From assembly GCA_963691655.1 (NCBI GenBank), contig OY829329.1:20474708-20538707 (forward strand): a DNA stretch of 64,000 nt, read 5' to 3'. The notes beneath the pieces were generated by a model. That model saw nothing but the letters and a program-made list of their open reading frames with translations, did no database searches and was not told where the DNA came from. The stretch is from Toxonevra muliebris (Eukaryota > Arthropoda > Insecta > Diptera > Pallopteridae). This document shows positions 32,876 through 44,000 of the stretch, in pieces; the first letter of the stretch is position 1, and each line of letters begins with the position of its first letter. Position numbers and translations under genes: made by a program.

Positions 32876-33139
32876 CGAACAGCTTCAATATTAGCAACTC
32901 ATTCACGGCACTTTCTTCCCAAAGTTTACAAAATTTTAGCATTTCGCTTGTGTTCTTGGCAATTTAAAAATAAGACTTTTTTGACAGTTTACTCAAAACT
33001 GTTTTGTATGAAGTTTGCACAAATCATTTGCCAGGTGCATTCATGTAAAGTTACAGATAAAACTATGCATTTTCGCTTTGAATACCTTGAATATTATTAT
33101 ATTAGTTTTTTGTTTTTAAAATAAATTATTTTGCCAATC

Positions 33140-33184
33140 AAATATGGAAGTTATGAAATCAGTTCAACATGTCGTATGAGTGAT
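33140..33184 (+). repeat. 45-bp direct repeat, right copy
   Basis: Matches 28251-28295 with two mismatches; begins AAATATGGAAGTTATGAAAT. Lies about 265 bases beyond the last recognisable Harbinger codon. Confidence 0.8.
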
Positions 33185-34569
33185 ATGCAATTCACTTATG
33201 AAATGGAATTTTTAGTTCTTGTTCAAAAATTTAAATTGAAGTGGATCCAAGAGAGAAGTTTGGGTATAAAACTCTCCCCTTCCTCTTTCCCCTCTCATCC
33301 CTCTTCCTCCTTCTTGATAATTTTTCCCCGAATTGGAATAAAAATAATTTAAACCTCTAGATCCACTAGTGAATCATTTGTATCACTTCCATTAAAAAAA
33401 ATATTCATTTCACTTCAAGCTTGAATTACACATATTAATTTACATAAGTTTAATCATGTTGCACAAAACCAGATACTCTCAAATACCGCAGTATTTAAAC
33501 GAAAACTCAATTATTTATGCTTAGCGCATAAAATTAAACAAAATATTTTAAACTATGCAATTTGAATATACATGCATACATACAAATGAGAAATGGCAAA
33601 CAAATATTTCAATTAAATATATCAATATGTACCGGCAAAAATGTAAGTAGAATTGTGTTGCACGTGTAATTCACACTTACCACAATGAAATATTGACTCC
33701 AATTTGCAACAAACAGCTGCAGTAATTTTATGTACTAACACTTGCATATAAAATACTCGTCGTTCTTTACTCTATTTGGCAAAAGTGCAAAGTAATTATG
33801 ATTAGAGTGGTGTACTTGAAAGTGGGTTTGTGTACATATATGTATGTGTGTGTGTGTGTGTATGTAAATATACAAATTTATTTACACTGTGTAGTGGAGT
33901 GTGCATAAATTATGTTATTTTACACTTGAGCAGCATTCAATTGCAGTCATGTATTCGTATTTAAATATTATTTTGCTTCACTTAACTACCTATACCTACG
34001 CCATCTGTTGCCAATTTATGTAGTGCACATACTCATATTAGATGTTGATTTTTGGTATGTTTTGTAAATACTAATACTTAACATGGAGTGATGCAATTTT
34101 TTTTTATTTTTTTTTGACATGGATTTTTGACTTCAAATTTTGAAAAATGAAGAATTCTACATTCTCTGGTTTTCTAGGAACGTGTTGTTGTTTTTTTCTG
34201 TTTGATAACTTCATCCTATAACTACCTTAAAAAGTTTTTATTTAACAACTACTAGTTTACAAGTTTACAAAGATTTGACAATATACTTTTTATATCTCAT
34301 TAATTATAAAATTTTTTATATTCAGTTTCAAGACAAAAACCTCTAACCATAAACAAGCCCTTAACTTTATTAACCTGGAAAAACTGTGAATGTTAAATTC
34401 CTCTATCAGAACCTTGTCAAAGACAGAAATTTGAATTTTGTCGCATAATGTAATTATTGTGAATTATTACTGAATTGACCACTTGACCTATCTGCATGCA
34501 TGCATACATAGAACAAAAGAGATTCATAAAATATATTATCCCAGACTTGATTAAATCACCCTTAATGTT
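33185..34569. other. AT-rich stretch with a CT-rich tract
   Basis: A polypyrimidine tract at 33276-33326 is embedded in a short frame (33131-33352) with no motif. A (GT)n run lies at 33845-33862. No gene recognised. Confidence 0.45.
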
Positions 34570-34695
34570 TATTAGAAAAAATTCTCTTTCCTCATGTAAA
34601 TATTGCAGACGCTGTGGCAACGAGGAAAAATAAGAAACTGAAACTCATCTTCTGTGTAAATGTTCCACATTCAAAAATATATAGAAAAAACATCT
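34570..34695 (+). pseudogene. Non-LTR C-terminal zinc-motif fragment
   Basis: The plus strand from about 34605 reads CRRCGNEEK, a stop, then ETETHLLCKCSTF. This is the Cys-x2-Cys ... His-x3-Cys-x-Cys arrangement that follows the RT thumb in many I/Jockey/R1-type elements (compare CSICNMAEEETLFHIICKC at 30514). Upstream the frame is short (KNSLSSCKY) and no RT domain is visible. Ends just before the rosa-like element. Confidence 0.5.
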
Positions 34696-34714
34696 ACTTA
34701 TGTAGATAGTTATA

Positions 34715-36004
34715 AAGGGTTTTCCATTAGAGACATAACAATTTCGTATCTTTATATGAACGCACCTTTAAAAATTTTGAATGAACTGTCAATGTCAAAA
34801 GGTTAGTTAAAGTCAATATTTTCATCATGGATAAGTTCACGAACCAGCAACGTTTGAAAATTATTAAAAATTACTACCGAAATTCGGAGTCGGTGGTCGC
34901 CACTTTAAGAGCGCTAACTCCAACTTTCGGTATTAATAATCGTTCCACCCGACAGTCTGTGCGTGCTATAGTAGATAAATTTGAATCCATATTTTCACTA
35001 TTGGATGTTCAGGTGCCAAAAAGACATCGTACCGCTCGAAGCGAAGAAAATATCGCAGCCGTAAATGTATCGATTCAAAAAGATCCAAATCGGTCGATTC
35101 CACGTCGTTCTCAAGAATTGGGCATCGCTCGAACGACAATGTGGCGTATTTTGCGAAAAGATCTGGGCGCACATGTTTACAAGATAAAATTGACTAAAGA
35201 ACTAAAGTCACTTGATCATTTGAAACGCCGAAACTTCTCCAATTGGGCTCTGGCAAAGCTTGAAGAAAATGAAGAATTTCATCCAAAAATCATCTTCAGC
35301 GATGAAGCTCATTTCTGGCTCAATGGCTTTGTTAATAAGCAAAATATACGTTATTGGTCAGCAACAAACCCACATGTGCTTCTTGAGACACCGTTGCATC
35401 CGCAAAAACTTACTGTTTAGTGCGGTTTTCATGCCGCAGGTGTGATTGGGCCGTATTTTTTCGTGTATGAAAACGACCGTCATGTTACCGCCAATCGAGA
35501 GCGCTATCGTGTTATGTTGGAAGATTATTTGTTCAGAATTGGATGAGCTTGACATCAACGATATGTGGTTTCAACAAGACGGTGACACTAGCCATACAGC
35601 ACTCGTCACAATCGATTTATTGAAAGGAAAATTCGGTGAACGTGTTATCTCGAGAAATAGTCCGAATGAATGGCCGCCTCGTTCATGCGATCTAACGCCA
35701 TTGGATTTCTTTTTATGGGACTATATCAAGTCACTGGTCTATGCCAACAAGCCAGCAACTTTAGACGAGCTCAAAGACAATATCAAACGCGAAATTGCCA
35801 AAGTTCCGGTTGAAATGTGTGCGAGAGTGGTGGAAAATTGGGTCCAAAGAATCGAACGTTGTAAACGGACTCGTGGTGGTCATATGACCGAAAAGCATTC
35901 ATAAAATGTAATGCTTGCACTACACCCACAATAAATTTGAACTCAATATCTCAAAAAATTCTGTGTTTTATTAATAGATAAAATTGTTATGTCCTTAATG
36001 GACC
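34715..36004 (+). mobile_element. rosa-like (DD41D) mariner-superfamily transposon, nearly full length
   Basis: Imperfect terminal inverted repeats: left TTCCATTAGAGACATAACAA at 34722-34741, and right end, on the minus strand, GTCCATTAAGGACATAACAA from 36003. TA at 34713-34714 and 36005-36006. Between them is a single transposase gene. The two other copies of this group in the window (3300-3865, 6330-7677) are far more decayed. Confidence 0.8.
34827..35904 (+). pseudogene. rosa-like (DD41D) transposase, two lesions
   Basis: The start ATG at 34827 gives an N-terminal helix-turn-helix (QQRLKIIKNYYRNSESVVAT), a second DNA-binding region (RSIPRRSQELGIARTTMWRI), and the linker KLTKELKSLDHLKRRNFSNW. 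The first catalytic Asp lies in IIFSDEAHFWLNGFVNKQN. A TAG at 35418-35420 follows HPQKLTV where Trp is usual. The frame continues CGFHAAGVIGPYFFVYEND and NRERYRVMLEDYLFRI, then shifts near 35530. The new frame carries INDMWFQQDGDTSHTALVTI (second Asp) and SCDLTPLDFFLWDYIKS. Counting to the second Asp of the last motif gives 41 intervening residues, the DD41D spacing of the rosa group. C-terminus CKRTRGGHMTEKHS ends at 35904. About 359 codons in all; only a nonsense mutation and one indel separate it from an intact gene. Confidence 0.9.
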
Positions 36005-36009
36005 TAAGA

Positions 36010-37490
36010 AAACTAACGGTTATTCAGATTAGATACCTACTCATCTTCTTGAAAAGCATTAATAATGACAGACTGAAAACAAATACGATATAAAAAATTG
36101 TATTTGGTGAAACTGACATAAAAATGTTTGAGAGCAAAAACGAAATAGCCATAACTGAGAGCGAAGTGAAATAATGAAAGTTGTGTGCTAAAGTGAAATA
36201 AAATATATTAATCGCAAAAATTAAATACGTAGTGTTCTGTTTTTGCTCTGAAGTATTGTTATTCCGTTTTTGCCCCGAATTTTTCATTAGTGCGTTTTTG
36301 CGCTCAAGACATTTGCACTTTGATATAGAATACCAAATAATTATTTATTTTTTGTTATAAAATTAAATCTTGACTAATAAGTTTAAAATAGTTATAACTA
36401 CGAATATTAATATTGGTTTCACTTAATCCAGTTAAATAGTTAAACTTATGCTTTTGCTTTGTTTATAAACTTAAAAAAATAAATCATATTATTTTATTCA
36501 TTTGACAAAAACTTTTTTTATCAAATACGTATACTTACATTATCCTAGAAAAATTTTCTTTGCAATTTAGGAGTAAGTAGTATATGAAAGTTGTAAAGTT
36601 TTCATTTATTATGCTTACTTAACATCCTACAAAAGTTTTTCATATCCTTATTCTCTTGCTGTCTCTTTTCCTTTCTCTAACAGTTTCCCACTACTGCTAT
36701 CTTGTAAGTATTCAGAGTAATTTAAACCAAAGCATATGAAATTTCTCTTTCTAATTTTCGGAGCATTTAAATTAAAATAAAATTGCGTAAAGTTTTATTT
36801 TTTACATTGGCAAATGCCATTATTACATAGTATACGTAAAAATGACGCAAAACAGGAAATGAAAAAAAAGTGGTGAAAACAAAAATTCTCAAAGGATGTT
36901 TATTGTTTGGAGAAATTTTGTTTTTGAAAATAATTGCTAAAAAAATGTTTTGCATGAAATGAAGAAATATGATAAATACTTATATTAAGAAGAAAAATAA
37001 TTTGAAGACTCGTAAGAAATAGTTTTAAATTTAAATTATGTTGAGTTTTTGAAAAAGAATTTTCTGGAAAGATAATAACACAGATCAGAAACTATGAACG
37101 TTTTAGACATCTGAAACTCTTAGCTATCAATTTAAACTTGTTCTGGGAAGAATTTAACTCAATAGTCTTAAGTCAAAGCTGAGGTTACACTTTATTTCAC
37201 TCAACATATGAGAGGTGAAGGGAGTTTGCCCTTTACTAGTATGCAAAATATGAGGGGAAAGGGGAGTTAGATATCAAACGAGGTACCCAGAATTATGCTG
37301 TGGCGTCATTTGAGTGAAGCTTAGAAAGGAAGAAAAAATATTGTAGAATTTGTTATATGTATAAAAATATTGTTTTTTTTTACTATTAAAAAATTACCCT
37401 AAAAGTATGCAGTGTTTTTGTTATTTTGATATTTTGTAATATGTCGGTGTATAAATATGAAATGCGGATTTTTTGCTTAAAAAATGCATC
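36010..37490. other. AT-rich stretch without recognised genes
   Basis: Very AT-rich, with only short frames (36024-36287, 36767-36955). Nothing with a motif. A less AT-rich patch at 37190-37320 has no coding signal either. Confidence 0.5.
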
Positions 37491-37499
37491 TATTTAATA

Positions 37500-37990
37500 A
37501 CCAAAATGTATAAATTCAATAATCAAAATATTGGCCATAGTTAGCTATGGCTTTTTACCATGTTTCTGGCAATTAATGGATTTTGTTCCAGTACCACTTC
37601 CATCAAGCCAATTTTTCACTTTTTCTTACTAAAAGAAGTGCTATTCCGAATGTACGTGCTCCATCGATCGAAACAAGTAGTAAACGAACCGAGTCAAGTC
37701 TGGTGAATACAGCGGGTATGATAAAACGCCCCACTTGATAGTTTTTAACACAATGTGCAACATGGGGCCGAGCAATGTCATGTTGAAAAATGACTTTATT
37801 ATGTCTGGTCGTTTTTCCTTCAATGGTCGGTTCAATTTTATCAGCTGTTGTCGGTATCGTGTACACAGTAATCTTTTTACCAAGCTTTAGCAGTTTATAC
37901 TAGACTGATGGGATCTTAGAATTTTTTTTGATGGTCCTTTTAACCACTTTTACATTTTTAAATCATCGTTCACGAGTGTCTTGACTTAGA
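37500..37990 (-). pseudogene. Mariner (DD34D) transposase fossil, C-terminal half
   Basis: On the minus strand: RYRQQLIKLNRPLKEKRPD (about 37858-37805), and in another frame KVIFQHDIARPHVAHCVKNY (second catalytic Asp, about 37800-37740). Then WGVLSYPLYSPDLTRFVYYL and FRSMEHVHSE (third motif; the last Asp is replaced, about 37735-37650). A very degraded C-terminus WLDGSGTG...NCQKHGKK..LTMANI ends about 37510, equivalent to the mariner ending LPERWEKCIANYGQYFD. Several frameshifts. Diverged from the two mariner copies at 17 and 23 kb. No end repeats were identified. Confidence 0.7.
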
Positions 37991-38356
37991 GCGGGTTAGA
38001 GCATCTACCAACAATCGACACAACCATTTTCTTCAAATGAAAGAAAATTATTAAACTTCTTTTTTTGTTTGTACAATAGCAACCAATGGCATACTGGATC
38101 TGGATATTGACAAATGTCTACTCTCCACAACACCATATTAATTATCCTCATCACAAACCATACATTCTGATGATGTTAGTTAAAACCGCACTTCATATTT
38201 ATAAACCTATTACACTCTAGGTTATCTGAAATATTCAAATCTCAAATGATATTTTACTCAATAGGAATGTGGACATCATCTGATGGAGAAAACAGATACA
38301 GTAGTTTCAGAGATATCATTTAAACTAATCGAGAAAAGTCCCGTGATTAATATATA

Positions 38357-38650
38357 TGGGGTCATTTTGAGTCTAGCGCCAAAAACTATTTTTCGATTGC
38401 GAAACCTACTCGTAAGCTGGATGTTATGAAAAGATTTTAAGTTTCTCGACAAAAACCAGTTTTTGTGGGGACATTTTTTTGTTGTTGGTTTTACCCCAAT
38501 CGATAGATCCTATTAAAACCTTTCTAACAAAGTAAAGGCTGGAGTAAATTTCATTCCAAAAATCACTTATTTAATTTTCTGCTGCTCCAGCTTACGAGGA
38601 GTGTTCGCAATCGAAAAACAATTAATGGCACTAGGCTAACAATGACCCAA
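38357..38650. mobile_element. MITE (294 bp) with 65-bp terminal inverted repeats
   Basis: The left arm 38357-38421 and the right arm 38586-38650 are inverted copies matching at 53 of 65 positions. The best blocks are TTTTTCGATTGCGAA and CTCGTAAGCTGGA. The outer ends read TGGGGTCATT and, complemented, TTGGGTCATT. TA lies at 38355-38356 and 38651-38652. The 164-bp centre has no coding capacity. Size, long inverted ends and TA sites fit a Tc1/mariner-type MITE. Confidence 0.85.
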
Positions 38651-38704
38651 TATATCAATCAACCGCCCACCTTAATCTACTTATGCCCCGAATTACTTAC
38701 CTTA

Positions 38705-39390
38705 CGTATGAATGTGACTATAGAGGCATCTGTCTATGGAAATGTATACCATATGGGCTCTGGCCAGACTCATTGTATGTGAATGTGACTACATATAGAA
38801 GCATCTAGCTATAAAAATGTATATGTGGTCTGGCCAGACTCATTGAGTACGAAAGTGACTAAAGGGGAATCTGTCTATAGAAATGTATATGTAGTCTGGC
38901 CAGACTCATTGGGTGCGAATGTGACTACATAGAGAGTCATCTACCTATAAAAATGTGTAAAGGGTCTGGCCAGACTAATTGGGTGTGAATGTAACTACAT
39001 AGCATCTGGCTATAAAAATGTGTATATGGTCTGGCCAGACTCATTGAGTACGAAAGTGACTATAGAGGAATCAGCCTATATAAATGTATATGGGGTCTGG
39101 CCAGACTCATTGGGTGGGTGCGGATGTGCCTACAGAGGCATCCGCCTAAGTATATAAATGCATATGGGATCTGGCCAGACTCATTGGTTACGAATGTGTC
39201 TATAGAGGCAGGTATACGAGGCCAGGCCAAACTCATTTGGTACAAATGTGACTACAGAGGCATCTGCTTATGAAAATGTACGTACTCATTGAGTACGAAT
39301 GTGTCTATAGAGGTATCTTCCTATGAAAATGTATATGGAATCTGGCCAGAGTCATTGCGCACGAATGTGACTAGAAGTATCTGTTTAACG
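38705..39390 (+). repeat. Minisatellite of ~10 units of about 62-70 bp
   Basis: Each unit carries GTCTGGCCAGACTCATTG, then a GAATGTGACTA-like block, a CATCTG-like block and TATAAAAATGTATATG. The core is visible at about 38760, 38828, 38894, 38963, 39030, 39096 and 39172, with degenerate ones near 39220, 39285 and 39341. The centre TCTGGCCAGA is itself palindromic. Units vary by substitutions and small indels. Frames inside are by-products of the repeat. Confidence 0.9.
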
Positions 39391-39394
39391 GAGG

Positions 39395-40799
39395 GTCAAA
39401 CATGGTCACCTTCGAAAATTGAAGTTATCGCTATCTCTGTAGTTGTTTTCAAACATTTACAAAACTTACATTATTTTGTGTATTCATACTTTACAACAAC
39501 AACAACTAAAACTATACTAAATTCACTTTAGTTTTTCAACTTCTGCATTTATTTTCAACCTCATCCCTTTTAATTGTTTTTTAATGTAAGTTTTGTACTT
39601 TTTCCGCAATGGTACCTACCAAAAAAAAACAGTAGCTAGTAGGAATAAAAACTTATTCCTTTATTCATTTCAACATTTTCACTTTCACGCGGCGACAATA
39701 CAAAGAAATTGTAAAATTTTTACCTCCAAAAAATGCACAAAAGTTTATTAAAAATGATGATAAAAAAAGAACAAAAAAAAAACAAAATGTCATTATTTCA
39801 ATAAAATCTTCTCAAGGTGGTAACGTAATAAAAGCTGAAGGCAAAAAGGAAAAGTAAGAGGAAAGTGAAATACAGTACAAAGTACAACATAAAGTAATCC
39901 GATTGTGTCAGCATAAAGTTTATAATTTAGCATTGTCTGCTTTTAGGCGGTGTGCAGAGTGCGGTGGAATTATGCAAGTTGATGCTGATGCTCATTACGT
40001 GTGCGCTTTTGTATGTGCATTTGTACGAGTGTATGTGTTAGTGTGTGTGTATGTGTGCGGGCGCGTTTACCTTCTTATTAAATATTCATAGTCATAATTT
40101 TTTACACAAAAAAAAATATGAAAAGTTTTTTTTTCAAGTTTTCTGGGACAAGTGTCAACTTGAATTCAATTTAAGGTTAATTAATTTAGTATTCAATTAT
40201 AAGATTACAGAAAATATATGTATGCATACCACTACATACATATATGTATGTATGTAACTTGTGGATAATTAAATCATTAGTTTATAAATAGTGCTGAAAG
40301 AGGAAATGCATTTTAATTAGAGCATAAAATTTAAAACGTGCAATTTACATAGTTAGATAGTAGCATTGAACGCATTCACTTAAATTAAATAAAATTTTCA
40401 GAAAATTTTTACTTTAGGTATAGTTAATATGAACTGGCTTATCTTTTGTAAGCCCTTCAGACTTAATTTGTGACCAATGTTTCAATAGATTGAATCACGA
40501 GAAAAGAGAAGTTACTGGAAATTTAGAAGAAATAATTTAAAGGCCGTGTAAAAATGATTTTAATTTAATTTAGAGATAAATTTGAGTTTATGAACAGAAA
40601 ATACTATATCAGAGAGAATTAAGTAAAATTGGAAAGTCAAGAAACTATTATTGCTCGAAACTCTTATCACTGATCAATATTTAAGTTAAAGAATATAAGA
40701 GAAGAGAGAGATCAAATCTTGAACAAGCTTTTTGGTGAGAAATTTTTATATTTTTAAAGATTCAGGTAGCCATTTAATATTCATACCCAGAACGGTGTG
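39395..40799. other. AT-rich stretch without recognised genes
   Basis: A GT/TGTATG-rich run at 40015-40060 and CATA/TATG runs at 40215-40255 account for the frames at 39903-40091 and 40045-40257. No gene recognised. Confidence 0.5.
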
Positions 40800-40823
40800 A
40801 AGATAGCCACGCGTGGCTATCTT
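40800..40823. repeat. Perfect 24-bp palindrome
   Basis: AAGATAGCCACG followed directly by its complement CGTGGCTATCTT, with no spacer. About 35 bp further on an imperfect hairpin pairs CTATGTTAACTTAACA (about 40857) with TGTTAAGCACAACATAG (about 40902). Confidence 0.85.
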
Positions 40824-41059
40824 AGCAAATACACAAACCACAAAATGTAAAGATTTCTATGTTAACTTAACAGAAAAAATGTTAACCGAAAAATTTTATG
40901 TTAAGCACAACATAGAATATTCGTTCGGTTCCTGATGACCATTTGGAGAACTGACTGTGACCACCAGACATACCATTCGATAGGCATTGAAATGTTGTTT
41001 AACCATGCATACACAAATGTAACATATTTATTTCAGATTATTTTTAAATAATTTATGAA

Positions 41060-44000
41060 AAATATCAATTTGAAAAGCGAGTTGGAGGAATCAGGTGGAC
41101 ATATGGAGCACTTGTACAACTTTAGCCGACATCACATGGGTATCAGTGGACAGGTATTGAAGAGTAGATCAATCCTGCATTTTCAAAACATCTAACAGAA
41201 TTACCGGATTGTCGTTAATTTCCGTTAGAAAATTTTCATGTTGGGTGCAGTTGGGTGGAGGAATCAGGTGGTCATATGGACCACTTGTACAACTTTAGCC
41301 GACATCACATGGGTATCAGTGGACAGGTATTGAAGAGTAGATCAATCCTGCATTTTCAAAACATCTAACAGAATTACCGGATTGTCATTAATTTTCGTTT
41401 AAAAATTTTCATGTTGGCTGCAGCTGGGTGGAGGAATCAGGTGGTCATATGGAGCACTTGTACAACTTTAGCCGACATCACATGGGTATCAGTGGACAGG
41501 TATTGAAGAGTAGATCAATCCTGCATTTTCAAAACATCTAACAGAATTACCGGATTGTCGTTAATTTCCGTTTGAAAATTTTCATGTTGGGTGCAGTTGG
41601 GTGGAGGAATCAGGTGGTCATATGGAGCACTTGTACAACTTTAGCCGACATCACATGGGTATCAGTGGACAGGTATTGAAGAGTAGGTCAATCCTGCATT
41701 TTCAAAACATCTAACAGAATTACCGGATTGTCGTTAATTTCCGTTAAAAAATTTTCATGTTGGGTGCAGTTGGGTGGAGGAATCACGTGGTCATATGGAG
41801 CACTTGTACAACTTTAGCCGACATCACATGGGTATCAGTGGACAGGTATTGAAGAGTAGATCAATCCTGCATTTTCAAAACATCTAACAGAATTACCGGA
41901 TTGTCGTTAATTTCCGTTAGAAAATTTTCATGTTGGGTGCAGTTGGATGGAGGAATCAGGTGGTCATATGGAGCACTTGTACAACTTTAGCCGACATCAC
42001 ATGGGTATCAGTGGACAGGTATTGAAGAGTAGGTCAATCCTGCATTTTCAAAACATCTAACAGAATTACCGGATTGTCATTAATTTTCGTTTAAAAATTT
42101 TCATGTTGGCTGCAGCTGGGTGGAGGAATCAGGTGGTCATATGGAGCACTTGTACAACTTTAGCCGACATCACATGGGTATCAGTGGACAGGTATTGAAG
42201 AGTAGATCAATCCTGCATTTTCAAAACATCTAACAGAATTACCGGATTGTCGTTAATTTCCGTTTGAAAATTTTCATGTTGGGTGCAGTTGGGTGGAGGA
42301 ATCAGGTGGTCATATGGAGCACTTGTACAACTTTAGCCGACATCACATGGGTATCAGTGGACAGGTATTGAAGAGTAGATCAATCCTGCATTTTCAAAAC
42401 ATCTAACAGAATTACCGGATTGTCGTTAATTTTCGTTTGAAAATTTTCATGTTGGGTGCAGTTGGATGGAGGAATCAGGTGGTCATATGGAGCACTTGTA
42501 CAACTTTAGCCGACATCACATGGGTATCAGTGGACAGGTATTGAAGAGTAGGTCAATCCTGCATTTTCAAAACATCTAACAGAATTACCGGATTGTCGTT
42601 AATTTCCGTTAAAAAATTTTCATGTTGGGTGCAGTTGGGTGGAGGAATCACGTGGTCATATGGAGCACTTGTACAACTTTAGCCGACATCACATGGGTAT
42701 CAGTGGACAGGTATTGAAGAGTAGATCAATCCTGCATTTTCAAAACATCTAACAGAATTACCGGATTGTCGTTAATTTCCGTTAGAAAATTTTCATGTTG
42801 GGTGCAGTTGGGTGGAGGAATCACGTGGTCATATGGAGCACTTGTACAACTTTAGCCGACATCACATGGGTATCAGTGGACAGGTATTGCAGAGTAGGTC
42901 AATCCTGCATTTTCAAAACATCTAACAGAATTACCGGATTGTCGTTAATTTCCGTTAAAAAATTTTCATGTTGGGTGCAGTTGGGTGGAGGAATCACGTG
43001 GTCATATGGAGCACTTGTACAACTTTAGCCGACATCACATGGGTATCAGTGGACAGGTATTGAAGAGTAGATCAATCCTGCATTTTCAAAACATCTAACA
43101 GAATTACCGGATTGTCGTTAATTTCCGTTAGAAAATTTTCATGTTGGGTGCAGCTGGGTGGAGGAATCAGGTGGTCATATGGAGCACTTGTACAACTTTA
43201 GCCGACATCACATGGGTATCAGTGGACAGGTATTGAAGAGTAGGTCAATCCTGCATTTTCAAAACATCTAACAGAATTACCGGATTGTCGTTAATTTTCG
43301 TTTAAAAATTTTCATGTTGGCTGCAGCTGGGTGGAGGAATCAGGTGGTCATATGGAGCACTTGTACAACTTTAGCCGACATCACATGGGTATCAGTGGAC
43401 AGGTATTGAAGAGTAGATCAATCCTGCATTTTCAAAACATCTAACAGAATTACCGGATTGTCGTTAATTTCCGTTTGAAAATTTTCATGTTGGGTGCAGT
43501 TGGGTGGAGGAATCAGGTGGTCATATGGAGCACTTGTACAACTTTAGCCGACATCACATGGGTATCAGTGGACAGGTATTGAAGAGTAGATCAATCCTGC
43601 ATTTTCAAAACATCTAACAGAATTACCGGATTGTCGTTAATTTTCGTTTGAAAATTTTCATGTTGGGTGCAGTTGGATGGAGGAATCAGGTGGTCATATG
43701 GAGCACTTGTACAACTTTAGCCGACATCACATGGGTATCAGTGGACAGGTATTGAAGAGTAGGTCAATCCTGCATTTTCAAAACATCTAACAGAATTACC
43801 GGATTGTCGTTAATTTCCGTTAAAAAATTTTCATGTTGGGTGCAGTTGGGTGGAGGAATCACGTGGTCATATGGAGCACTTGTACAACTTTAGCCGACAT
43901 CACATGGGTATCAGTGGACAGGTATTGAAGAGTAGATCAATCCTGCATTTTCAAAACATCTAACAGAATTACCGGATTGTCGTTAATTTCCGTTAGAAAA

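Larger units (their letters stand above)
28300..33139 (-). mobile_element. PIF/Harbinger element, broken by two later insertions
   Basis: Pieces of a Harbinger transposase lie in order on the minus strand (32870-32601, 31486-30779, 29275-29090). A Myb-associated-type coiled-coil tail lies convergently on the plus strand (to 28870), the usual two-gene plan of these elements. A maT-like element (31488-32598) splits the N-terminal part at a TA. A 5'-truncated non-LTR element with poly(A) (29371-30761) splits the C-terminal part. Outer limits are approximate: I could not see the TIRs or a 3-bp TTA/TAA duplication, so the stated ends are simply inside the 45-bp direct repeats. Confidence 0.65.

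Noticed and set aside
33355..33374. TCTAGATCCACTAGTGAAT resembles cloning-vector polylinker
   Set aside because: Only a short match; flanks on both sides are ordinary AT-rich genomic sequence with no further vector similarity, so contamination is unlikely.
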